Positions 17,027-24,345 of a stretch of 64,000 nucleotides of DNA are shown here, piece after piece. The notes below the pieces were generated by a model. That model was not told the origin of the DNA. It did no database searches and was given only the letters and a program-made list of their open reading frames with translations. The stretch lies in assembly GCF_001950255.1 (NCBI RefSeq), contig NZ_BDJK01000006.1, forward strand, positions 205,657-269,656. Reading direction: 5' to 3'. The DNA is from Carboxydothermus pertinax. GTDB taxonomy: Bacteria; Bacillota; Z-2901; Carboxydothermales; Carboxydothermaceae. A program made the translations under genes and the position numbers. How positions within the stretch are numbered: the stretch's first letter is position 1; each line of letters opens with the position of its first letter.

Positions 17027-18928
17027 ATGGAGAACAATAAATTATCGGTAGACCAGGCTGTTCCCAAGCTTTACCAAAAAGCCCGGGAAGAAGGGATAGT
17101 AACTGTTTTTGACCGCTACGAAGCGCAACAGCCCCAGTGTGGTTTTGGTTTATCCGGACTTTGCTGCCGCCATTGCGTTCAAGGACCGTGCCGGATCGAC
17201 CCCTTTGGGGAAGGGCCGCAAGTGGGAATTTGTGGAGCAACAGCTGAAGTAATAGTGGCAAGAAATTTACTGCGCCAGGTGGCTGCCGGAGCTGCTGCCC
17301 ATGTAGACCATGCTTATGATGTTTTAGAAGTTTTAGAAAAGATTGCTGAAGGAGCAGAAAGTTACGGGATTAAGGATGCGGAAAAATTAAAACAAGTGGC
17401 TCATACTTTAGGTATAGCTACCGCTAATAAAACGGAGCAGGAAATTGTCAAAGAAATGTGTCAGGTAATTTATTTTGATTTTGCCAATTCCAGTACTGCT
17501 CCGATGACCTACCTAAAAGCAAATTCTCCCAAGGAAAGGTTGGAACTCTGGGAAAAGCTTGGTGTGTTACCAAGAAATCCAGACCGGGAGATAAGAGAAG
17601 CTCTGCACCAGACTACTATGGGCATGGATGCAGACCCGGTAAATTTAATCTTAAAAACCCTTCGCCTGGGTTTAGTAGATGGTTTTGCGGGACTTAAGCT
17701 GGCCACTGACTTACAGGATATAATTTTTGGTACACCCCAACCGGTAGTGACCGAAGCTAACTTAGGAGTACTTAAAGAAGATTATGTGAATATTATTGTC
17801 CATGGCCACGTACCTCTTTTATCGGAAAAGATTGTAGAGTGGAGTCGAAAATTAGAAGAGGAGGCTAAAAAAGCAGGAGCAAAAGGAATTAATCTTGCCG
17901 GTATTTGCTGTACCGGCAATGAAGTATTGATGCGGCAAGGGGTTCCCTTGGCGACAAACTTTCTGGCTCAGGAATTAGCTATCGTCACTGGAGCCGTGGA
18001 TTTAATGGTAGTGGATGTCCAGTGCATTATGCCCTCTTTAGCGGAAATAGCTGCTTGTTATCATACCCGCCTGGTAACTACTATGCCTATTGTCAAGATC
18101 CCTGGTGCTGAACACGTACCTTTTAACAGCGAAACTGCCGATACGGCTTCTCAAGAAATTGTAAGGATGGCTATTGCAAGTTTCCAAAAGAGAAATCCTG
18201 CCAAAGTCTACATTCCCCGGGAAAAAGCCAAGGTAGTGGCTGGTTTTAGCGTGGAAGCAATAGTAAAAGCTTTAGCAAAACTAAATCCAGCTGATCCTTT
18301 AAAGCCCTTAATCGATAATATTGTCTCGGGTAATATTCTGGGGGTAGTAGCCACCGTAGGTTGTAATAATGCCAAAGTAAAACATGACTGGTTCCATATT
18401 GAGTTAGTAAAAGAATTAATTAAAAACAATGTTTTGGTGGTTACTACCGGCTGTTCTGCTCATGCCTTAGCCAAAGCAGGTTTGATGGATCCGGCGGCAG
18501 CTGAATTGGCGGGCGAAGGGTTAAGAACAGTCTTAACCGCAATTGGTACTGCCAATGACTTAGGAGGGCCGCTGCCACCAGTTTTGCACATGGGAAGTTG
18601 CGTGGATAACTCCCGGATTGGGGATTTAGTAATAGCTGTGGCTAATTATCTCAAGGTTAGTCCTAAAGACCTGCCCATTGCTGCTTCTGCTCCCGAATAC
18701 CAGCACGAGAAGGCTTTAAGCATTGGAACCTGGGCGGTGGCGATGGGCATTATGACCCATTTAGGGGTTATTCCGCCGGTTTTAGGAAGCCCCAAAGTTA
18801 CCCAAATCTTAACCCAGGATGCTGAAACTTTAATTGGTGGTAAGTTTTATGTAGAAACAGATCCTTATAAAGCTGCAGCAGGCATGATTGAGCACATAAA
18901 GACCAAGCGGGCTTTGTTAAACCTTTAG
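17027..18928 (+). CDS. cooS: anaerobic Ni-Fe carbon-monoxide dehydrogenase catalytic subunit (CooS type)
   Basis: This 633-residue monofunctional CODH oxidises CO to CO2 at a Ni-Fe-S C-cluster. The D- and B-cluster cysteines lie in CGFGLSGLCCRHC and GPCRI (Cys38, 46, 47, 50, 55, 69). C-cluster motifs include GICCTGNE, DVQCIMPS, TVGCNN, TTGCSAHA and GSCVDN. The neighbourhood (CooF-like protein, flavoprotein, rubrerythrin) matches my memory of the isozyme called CODH-IV in C. hydrogenoformans, proposed to use CO-derived electrons for oxidative-stress defence. No ACS or hydrogenase genes adjoin it. Confidence 0.96.
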   Translation: MENNKLSVDQAVPKLYQKAREEGIVTVFDRYEAQQPQCGFGLSGLCCRHCVQGPCRIDPFGEGPQVGICGATAEVIVARNLLRQVAAGAAAHVDHAYDVLEVLEKIAEGAESYGIKDAEKLKQVAHTLGIATANKTEQEIVKEMCQVIYFDFANSSTAPMTYLKANSPKERLELWEKLGVLPRNPDREIREALHQTTMGMDADPVNLILKTLRLGLVDGFAGLKLATDLQDIIFGTPQPVVTEANLGVLKEDYVNIIVHGHVPLLSEKIVEWSRKLEEEAKKAGAKGINLAGICCTGNEVLMRQGVPLATNFLAQELAIVTGAVDLMVVDVQCIMPSLAEIAACYHTRLVTTMPIVKIPGAEHVPFNSETADTASQEIVRMAIASFQKRNPAKVYIPREKAKVVAGFSVEAIVKALAKLNPADPLKPLIDNIVSGNILGVVATVGCNNAKVKHDWFHIELVKELIKNNVLVVTTGCSAHALAKAGLMDPAAAELAGEGLRTVLTAIGTANDLGGPLPPVLHMGSCVDNSRIGDLVIAVANYLKVSPKDLPIAASAPEYQHEKALSIGTWAVAMGIMTHLGVIPPVLGSPKVTQILTQDAETLIGGKFYVETDPYKAAAGMIEHIKTKRALLNL

Positions 18929-18941
18929 GGGGTTAACTTTA

Positions 18942-20126
18942 ATGAAATATTTAATTATTGGTAATAGTGCTGCGGGTGTTTTTGCGGCGGAAAACTTAAG
19001 AAAATTAGATCCTACTGGGGAAATTACGATATTAACCGATGAGCCATACGAGGTTTATGGCCGTTGCTTAACATCGTATTTTATTGCCGGGGATATCGGT
19101 GAGGAACAAATTTATATTCGCCCCAGGGATTTTTACGAAAAAAACCGGATTAAGCTAAAAAGACAGGAAAAAGTAATAAAAATTGATTTTGGAGAAAAAA
19201 AAGTTTTTACGGCAAAAAACTTTTACCCTTATGACCGTCTTTTAATTGCCAGTGGAGCGAAAGCTAAAAAGCTTTCGCTTCCTGGAAGTAACTTACCTGG
19301 AATTTTTAACTTAAGGACCTTAGAAGATGCTAAAAGTATCATCGACTGTTCCCAAAAGGCCGAACAGGCGGTAATAATAGGTGGAGGGCTGGTGAGCTTA
19401 AAAGGGGCTTATGGTTTGTTAAAGCGGGGAATTAAAGTTACCGTTGTCGTAGCATCCCCGCAAATATTGTCCCAGGTTTTGGATGAAACAGCGGCGGAGT
19501 TGGTGCAACAAAATTTAGAAAAAAAAGGAATGAAAATTCTTTTGGAGGAAGATGTTTTAGAATTTTTAGGGGAAGATAAAGTTTTGGAAGTTAAGCTTTT
19601 AAGCGGAAAAACTTTAAAAGCGGATTTGGTTTTGGTGGGAAAAGGGGTAACTCCTAATGTTGAATTTTTACCTGAGGCGGAGAAATTTGCCGAAGGCCTA
19701 CCGGTGGACCAATATTTAAGGACTCCTTGGGAGGATGTCTGGGCTGCGGGAGATGTGGCAAAAACCTATGATATAGCTTATGGTAAACCTAGAGTTAATG
19801 CACTCTGGCCAATTGCCGCCGAACAGGGAAAGATAGCAGCAATGAATATGGTCGGACAAAATTATGTGTATCAAGGTTCCATAAGCATGAACTCCCTGGA
19901 GTTTTTTGGGTTTAGTACCATTGCAGCAGGTATTACCCGCAGGGATGAAGGTTACACAGTAATAAAAAAAAGACAGGGAGCAAACTACTTAAAACTTGTA
20001 ATGGATGGAGCCAAATTAAAGGGATATATTTTAAGCGGTGAGGTGCGGGGAGCTGGAAGACTTACCCAGCTAATTCTTTCCGGAGGAAAAATAAATAAAT
20101 TGCCCTCCTTTTTAAAAATATTTTAA
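18942..20126 (+). CDS. FAD-dependent NAD(P)H oxidoreductase (NADH oxidase / NADH:rubredoxin reductase-like)
   Basis: This 394-residue two-dinucleotide-fold flavoprotein carries an FAD loop at residues 3-12 (LIIGNSAAGVFAAE), an NAD loop IIGGGLVSLKGAYGL near residue 145, and the C-terminal FAD motif DVWAAGDVA. A Cys43-type redox residue is not obvious; YGRCLTSYF is the nearest. The family includes NADH:rubredoxin reductases and NADH oxidases that feed rubredoxin domains. Position between cooS and rubrerythrin suggests it relays electrons to peroxide reduction. It begins 13 bases after cooS. Confidence 0.88.
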   Translation: MKYLIIGNSAAGVFAAENLRKLDPTGEITILTDEPYEVYGRCLTSYFIAGDIGEEQIYIRPRDFYEKNRIKLKRQEKVIKIDFGEKKVFTAKNFYPYDRLLIASGAKAKKLSLPGSNLPGIFNLRTLEDAKSIIDCSQKAEQAVIIGGGLVSLKGAYGLLKRGIKVTVVVASPQILSQVLDETAAELVQQNLEKKGMKILLEEDVLEFLGEDKVLEVKLLSGKTLKADLVLVGKGVTPNVEFLPEAEKFAEGLPVDQYLRTPWEDVWAAGDVAKTYDIAYGKPRVNALWPIAAEQGKIAAMNMVGQNYVYQGSISMNSLEFFGFSTIAAGITRRDEGYTVIKKRQGANYLKLVMDGAKLKGYILSGEVRGAGRLTQLILSGGKINKLPSFLKIF

Positions 20127-20177
20127 AAACAATAAATTTCTGGTAAAATGTAGATAAAAATCAAAGGAGGGGAAGCA

Positions 20178-20675
20178 ATGGACCAAAAAACTTTGGAAAA
20201 TTTAATGGCAGCTTTTGCCGGGGAATCCCAGGCCAACCGAAAGTACTTAGCTTTTGCGAAAAAGGCGGAAGCGGAAGGTTATCCCAATATTGCCAAGCTT
20301 TTTAGAAGCGCGGCGGAAGCCGAAACCATACATGCTTTAAAACACTTGGAAGTTGCCGGTAAAATTGGCTCTACTTTAGAGAACCTGAAAACTGCGGTTG
20401 CCGGTGAAACTTACGAATTTACCGATATGTATCCGGAATTTATTAAAGAAGCTGAATCTTCCGGGGAAACTAATGCGGTTAGAAGTTTTAATTTTGCTTC
20501 CAAAGCCGAAGAAGTTCATGCCCGGCTTTACCAGGAGGCTTTAAGTGCCTTAGAAGCTGGTAAAGATGTGGAAGGAGAATATTACATTTGTCCAATTTGT
20601 GGGAATATTGAAAAGAAAAGGCCCGAGCGCTGCGCTATCTGCAATGCTCCGGGGGAAAAATTTTTCCAAGTTTAA
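20178..20675 (+). CDS. rubrerythrin
   Basis: This 165-residue rubrerythrin combines a four-helix diiron domain with ligands in AFAGESQANRKY, EAETIHALKH, AVAGETYEF and KAEEVHARLY with a C-terminal rubredoxin domain (CPICG, CAIC). It reduces hydrogen peroxide in anaerobes. Strong AAAGGAGGGG precedes the ATG, and a TAAAAT box near 20143 could be its own -10. It completes a CO-driven detoxification cluster and is followed by a terminator. Confidence 0.95.
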   Translation: MDQKTLENLMAAFAGESQANRKYLAFAKKAEAEGYPNIAKLFRSAAEAETIHALKHLEVAGKIGSTLENLKTAVAGETYEFTDMYPEFIKEAESSGETNAVRSFNFASKAEEVHARLYQEALSALEAGKDVEGEYYICPICGNIEKKRPERCAICNAPGEKFFQV

Positions 20676-20678
20676 ACA

Positions 20679-20710
20679 AAATAGCCTTCGGTTTTTTCCG
20701 AAGGCTATTT
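20679..20710 (+). terminator. hairpin terminator after rubrerythrin
   Basis: AAATAGCCTTCGG (20679-20691) pairs perfectly with CCGAAGGCTATTT (20698-20710) around a T-only loop. The T-tail is weak, but the 13-bp stem is strong in both directions. Confidence 0.75.
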
Positions 20711-20769
20711 CAATATTTACCAAAGTATTTTTATGCCAAAAAGGATAGACTAAAAAAAGAAAAAAACAA

Positions 20770-20798
20770 TTGACAAATTTTACTTTAAGAAGTATTAT
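20770..20798 (+). promoter_or_regulatory. sigma-A promoter of the selenoprotein gene
   Basis: Perfect TTGACA (20770-20775), a 17-base spacer and TATTAT (20793-20798). The bases ATTATCATTGTAA overlapping the -10 weakly resemble a PerR/Fur-type operator; this is speculative. Confidence 0.7.
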
Positions 20799-20870
20799 CA
20801 TTGTAAAGGTATAAAAATACTATAAAAAAGTTTCGCAAAAACTTACATAAGAGAAAAGGAGTGAAGCAAG

Positions 20871-21527
20871 GTGGCATTTTTACAGGATAAGGATGTACAG
20901 TTTCTTAAAGACAAATTTGCCAAAGAAATGGTCAACGATGTGACCGTTCGCTTTTTTACCAAAAGCCCGGTATTGGCTAATGATTGCCAGTATTGCGACC
21001 ATACCAAACAGCTTTTAGAAGAATTAGCGGCTACCAGTGAAAAAATTAAGCTAGTAGTTCATACCTATCCTACCGAAAAAGAAATGGTGGAAAAATACGG
21101 TATCGACAAGATTCCTGCCATAGTTTTTGAAGCAAATGAGGATGTAGGGATTCGTTTTTACGGGATTCCTTCAGGCTATGAGTTTTCAACGGTAATTGAG
21201 ACGATTATTGACCTTTCTAGAGGTAAGCCGGAACTTCCGGATAATGTTTTAGCTGAACTTTCTAAAGTTACCTCTCCGGTAACTATTAAGGTTTTTGTAA
21301 CACCTACCTGACCGTACTGCCCACGGGCTGCAGTTGCAGCTAACCGGTTTGCTCAGGCTAACGCCAACATTCGGGCTGAAGTTATCGAAGTGAGCGAATT
21401 CCCGGAATTGGGCGATAAGTACAACGTTTTTGGTGTTCCCAAGTCTGTAATTAACGAGAAGGTAGAAATTGAAGGGGCAGCACCGGAAGCGATGTTTGTG
21501 CAAAAAATATTGGAAGCGGTACAGTAA
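20871..21527 (+). CDS. protein disulfide oxidoreductase with Sec in second active site (TGA 21309 read as Sec147)
   Basis: A two-thioredoxin-fold glutaredoxin-like protein of 218 residues, if TGA 21309-21311 is decoded as Sec. The first fold has CQYC (Cys39, Cys42). The second has PT-U-PYCPRA, exactly where the homologous archaeal PDO of Pyrococcus has CPYC. After the TGA the frame continues for 71 codons with full thioredoxin-fold sequence (EVIEVSEFPELGDKYNVFGV, then cis-Pro PKSV) to TAA at 21525. It has its own promoter and terminator. Likely a thiol/selenol reductase or peroxidase partner. Confidence 0.88.
21324..21346 (+). promoter_or_regulatory. candidate SECIS hairpin of the PDO selenoprotein
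   Basis: GGCTGC (21326-21331) pairs with GCAGCT (21336-21341) around loop AGTT (21332-21335), with extra pairing of CG (21324-21325) to CG beyond a short bulge. The loop G lies 22 bases after the TGA and is followed by U, as bacterial SECIS loops require. Confidence 0.65.
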
Positions 21528-21560
21528 AAAAAGCTGCGGGATAACCCGCAGCTTTTGTAT
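21528..21560 (+). terminator. rho-independent terminator
   Basis: AAGCTGCGGG (21531-21540) pairs with CCCGCAGCTT (21545-21554) and is followed by TTG. It closes the selenoprotein transcript just after the TAA at 21525, which supports the longer reading frame. Confidence 0.82.
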
Positions 21561-21614
21561 ATTTAACCTATACCTTGCCAAAATATTAATAAATTACGAA
21601 CCGGAGGCAAGGTA

Positions 21615-22274
21615 ATGGTTGAAAAGGCTTTAAAAATTATTGCACCTTTGCAAGCGTTTTTGGATAATGTTGAACCAACCCATGGATATGTCTTAAATAA
21701 AGCTTTAAAGCAATTGCAGGAAGAAAACTATAAAACAATTTATTATGAAAAATATTACCCATTAATTTACAGTGGCATGTATGCAGCGGATAAGGGCTGG
21801 CAAAATGTTAACCATTATTTTAATCCCCAAACGAAAAAAGGGTTATTTATTTTTATACCTGCCAGAGAAGTGTTGCAGCAGGAACTAAATAGTTTTTTAA
21901 AACTTCAAGAACAAAAAAACCCAAAAGCTTTCTGGCATTTTGGCCGAGCAGTCCACATTTTACAAGATTTTACTGAACCCCACCATTTAAAGCCTACTTT
22001 TTTAGATGGTCATAAAAAGTTTGAGCGTTGGGTGGGCAATAATATTAAAAAAATAATTAAAAACTTAAGTTTACCGTCTCTTTTTACGCCGTACTTAACT
22101 TTAGATGTAGAAACTTTTTGCCCCAAAATCCTAGACTATTATGATTTAGTTGGAAAAAAAGCTGGAGAACTTAACTACTACCGGGTTTCTAAGGAGCTAC
22201 TGGCAGTAGCGGTGGAACTTACGAAGCTCATATTTTTAGAATTTGACAATTATTTTAAAAAATTTGGGTTATAA
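21615..22274 (+). CDS. zinc-dependent phospholipase C-like protein
   Basis: This 219-residue all-helical protein has histidine/acid spacing of the bacterial Zn-PLC/P1-nuclease fold: NVEPTHGYV at the N-terminus, YAADKGWQNVNHYF, then HFGRAVHILQDFTEPHH. No signal peptide is visible, unlike secreted PLCs, so it may be cytoplasmic or a divergent relative. The final third is less conserved. Start ATG 21615 follows CGGAGGCAAGG. It is not part of a clear operon. Confidence 0.7.
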   Translation: MVEKALKIIAPLQAFLDNVEPTHGYVLNKALKQLQEENYKTIYYEKYYPLIYSGMYAADKGWQNVNHYFNPQTKKGLFIFIPAREVLQQELNSFLKLQEQKNPKAFWHFGRAVHILQDFTEPHHLKPTFLDGHKKFERWVGNNIKKIIKNLSLPSLFTPYLTLDVETFCPKILDYYDLVGKKAGELNYYRVSKELLAVAVELTKLIFLEFDNYFKKFGL

Positions 22275-22303
22275 AATTGTTTTTACTTACATAATAATTT
22301 AGT

Positions 22304-22390
22304 GGGGGCGCAAAAGACTTATAACCGAAAAATTGAAATGGATTTTGCGAAGCGGCTGGGCAAGGAGACTTGCCCCCGTTTTTTATTTTT
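22304..22390 (+). ncRNA. structured intergenic RNA region ending in a terminator
   Basis: GGGCAAG-GAGA-CTTGCCC (22358-22375) followed by a long T-run is a clear terminator. Upstream, GGGGGC (22304-22309) could compete for GCCCCC (22372-22377), and CGCAAAA (22309-22315) can pair with TTTTGCG (22343-22349). That mutually exclusive layout resembles a leader or small RNA, but I match it to no known riboswitch class. A TATAAT at 22395-22400 follows for the next gene. Confidence 0.4.
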
Positions 22391-22424
22391 TTGGTATAAT
22401 GAAAGAAAAAAACGGTGAGGAAAA

Positions 22425-23063
22425 ATGGAATTTATTACTATTGAGGCTTTTTCAGAAGAAAGGTTTACCGAAAGAAAATCATTATTTATCGGTCGGGCGC
22501 TACCAGTAAGCTCCGAGGAGGAAGCAAGGGAGTTTATCGATGAGATAAAAGAAAAGCACAAAGATGCTACCCATAATGTTTATGCGTTCAGTATTGAAAA
22601 CAGGATTACCCGGATGAGTGACGATGGTGAGCCTTCCGGTACCGCCGGACGACCCGTTTTGGAAGCAATTTTGCAAAAAAAACTAACCAATGTCTGTGTA
22701 GTGGTAACCCGGTACTTTGGGGGAATCCTTTTGGGAGCTGGGGGCTTAATTCGAGCTTACCGCAAAGCTGCTGAGCTTTGTTTGAATAATGCTTCTATAA
22801 TCATTGTTAAGAAAATCCCGGTTTATAGAGTTACAGTTTGTTATGAGCATTGGTCACGGGTATTAAAACTTGCGGCTACCTTGGGCTTGCCGCAAAAGGA
22901 GCCGCAGTATCTTCAGGAAGTTACCGGGTATTTTGGAGTTATTCCTGAACTTGAAGAAAAATTTCTCCGGGAAGTAATTGATCTGTCTTCCGGCCAGGCA
23001 AAGATCCAAAAAGAGGATGAAATGCTGGTGAAATATAAAGAAGGTAAGTATTTACCCGTTTAA
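22425..23063 (+). CDS. YigZ/IMPACT family protein
   Basis: This 212-residue member of the UPF0029/YigZ family has an N-terminal IMPACT domain with the signature DDGEPSGTAGRPVL and VVVTRYFGGILLGAGGLIRAY. A C-terminal EF-G-V-like domain (DUF1949) follows. The eukaryotic relative Impact regulates translation through GCN2; the bacterial role is unsettled. Start ATG 22425 is preceded by GGTGAGG. It is followed 11 bases later by a gamma-glutamylcyclotransferase gene. Confidence 0.9.
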   Translation: MEFITIEAFSEERFTERKSLFIGRALPVSSEEEAREFIDEIKEKHKDATHNVYAFSIENRITRMSDDGEPSGTAGRPVLEAILQKKLTNVCVVVTRYFGGILLGAGGLIRAYRKAAELCLNNASIIIVKKIPVYRVTVCYEHWSRVLKLAATLGLPQKEPQYLQEVTGYFGVIPELEEKFLREVIDLSSGQAKIQKEDEMLVKYKEGKYLPV

Positions 23064-23074
23064 GGGGGGAAAGG

Positions 23075-23443
23075 ATGAAAGTATTTGTGTATGGTACGCT
23101 TATGCAAAACCAGAAGGCGAATTTCCTGCTTTCCCGGCAAAAATTTTTAGGTCCCGGCGAAATTTATGGTTTTTCTTTGTTTAAGGTTTCTAACTGGTAC
23201 CCCGGAGTAGTTAGGCGGGAGGGTGATCGGGTTAAAGGGGAGATTTATGAATTAGTATATGAACCAGAAAAGACTTTAGCCCGGCTTGACGATTATGAGG
23301 GGGAAGGTAGCTTGTACCAAAGGATTCTAACAAAAGCTATTGATCTTATGGACGAAGAACACGAAGTCTTTGTTTATGTTTATAACGGTACCGTGGATGA
23401 GGAAAAATACATACCCTATGACCAACAACCCTGGCAGGGTTAA
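23075..23443 (+). CDS. gamma-glutamylcyclotransferase (AIG2-like)
   Basis: This 122-residue protein has the N-terminal substrate-binding VFVYGTLM motif, the conserved acidic residue in ARLDDYEGEG and the late Y-strands (EVFVYVYNG) of the AIG2/GGCT fold. Such enzymes cleave gamma-glutamyl-amines or peptides to 5-oxoproline. ATG 23075 follows AAGGGGGGAAAGG. It forms a two-gene unit with yigZ. Confidence 0.88.
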   Translation: MKVFVYGTLMQNQKANFLLSRQKFLGPGEIYGFSLFKVSNWYPGVVRREGDRVKGEIYELVYEPEKTLARLDDYEGEGSLYQRILTKAIDLMDEEHEVFVYVYNGTVDEEKYIPYDQQPWQG

Positions 23444-23445
23444 AA

Positions 23446-23516
23446 ATAAAAAAAGCCCTAAAAGGCTATCGTTTGGGTTGTGGGGTTTTTAAGGTTTACT
23501 CTCACCTTTTAGGGCC
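23446..23516 (-). terminator. long-loop inverted repeat, probable minus-strand terminator
   Basis: GCCCTAAAAGG (23455-23465) and CCTTTTAGGGC (23505-23515) form a perfect 11-bp stem with a 39-base loop. Read on the minus strand it is followed by seven T residues (23448-23454), so it would end the minus-strand acyl-CoA operon. The unusually large loop might hide a small RNA. Confidence 0.6.
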
Positions 23517-23552
23517 ATGTTTTAAATTTCGACAAAAAAAGCAAAAACCCTT

Positions 23553-23839
23553 TTATTTTAAAGCTTGATAGTAAATTTTTTTTCTAAAAACGATTTTTTT
23601 TATCTTTTTACTTTTAACTAATTCTTGTAGCACTTCTTGAGTAAGGGTAAGAGAAATATTAAAATGAATTGCGATATCGCCTTTAGTTTGCGGTAGTATT
23701 AAAAGATGGAGGATTGCTTTTTTTAGATAAGCTTGCCGACAGGGACTTAAGTCGGCAAGCTTTTGGGCTCTAATATCGATAAAATTTGGATTTACGTTAA
23801 ATTTTGTTAGAAAAAATAGTTGTCTAGCTTTTTGCCCAA
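23553..23839 (-). pseudogene. winged-helix-like small ORF needing a -1 frameshift
   Basis: After the DUF35 gene an AAGGAGGT site precedes TTG 23839, but that frame stops after 10 codons. The -1 frame is open from 23855 to TAA at 23553 and encodes about 94 residues with helix-turn-helix-wing character (LPQTKGDIAIHFNISLTLTQ, then a basic wing KKIKKIVFRKKIYY). The frames meet at TTTTTTC, a classic -1 slippery heptamer. It may be programmed frameshifting, a recent inactivation or a sequencing error. No start codon fits the long frame alone. Confidence 0.45.
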
Positions 23840-23855
23840 AATTGCTACCTCCTTT

Positions 23856-24344
23856 TTATTCTGCTGGAACAAAATAAACATCAGTAGGTTTAAATTGAGA
23901 GAGGCGTTTAAACCTGGCTTTAACTTTCATGCCAATTTTAATTTCTCCGGGTTTTACACCCACCAGTCTTCCCAGGAAAAAGGTATCAACGTCCGGCCAT
24001 TCTACTAAAATCAAATGAAACGGTGTTTCCTTTAAAAATTCTTCACTGCCAAAGTAGCAGGTAGTATAAGTATGCACGTAACCTTCTTTGGGTAGTTCAA
24101 ACCATTCGGTAGGGCTACCGCAATGCATGCAGTGGGCCCGGGGAGTACCATACTTATAACCACAGCTAGGGCAGTAAGTACTTAGAAGTTTTCCTTCGGA
24201 CAGACCTCTAAAAAATGGGGTATCCTGGGCATAGCTGTGAATATAGTCAATTTCATAATGGTGTTTTATAATCAAGGGGTCTAAATTAAAAACTATTGTT
24301 CCCGTTTGTTCGCTTTCCGGTAATTTAAAGTTTTTATTAGCCAT
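23856..24344 (-). CDS. DUF35 OB-fold/zinc-ribbon acyl-CoA-associated protein
   Basis: This 162-residue protein has the DUF35 layout. An N-terminal helix (TPFFRGLSEGKLLSTY) is followed by a four-Cys rubredoxin-like zinc ribbon (CPSCG, CMHCGS) and a C-terminal OB fold (YVHTYT, then VKPGEIKIGMKVKARF). DUF35 proteins partner thiolases, as in archaeal acetyl-CoA acetyltransferase/HMG-CoA synthase complexes or steroid aldolases. It is one base from the thiolase-like gene, so a complex between the two products is very likely. Confidence 0.9.
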   Translation of the reverse strand: MANKNFKLPESEQTGTIVFNLDPLIIKHHYEIDYIHSYAQDTPFFRGLSEGKLLSTYCPSCGYKYGTPRAHCMHCGSPTEWFELPKEGYVHTYTTCYFGSEEFLKETPFHLILVEWPDVDTFFLGRLVGVKPGEIKIGMKVKARFKRLSQFKPTDVYFVPAE

Positions 24345-24345
24345 T

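Noticed and set aside
20871..21311. Truncated glutaredoxin-like gene
   Set aside because: The TGA replaces the first Cys of a CPYC active site and the frame continues through the rest of the fold to the terminator.
22304..22390. Cyclic di-GMP or fluoride riboswitch
   Set aside because: The core conserved bases of these classes are absent; only the terminator is certain.
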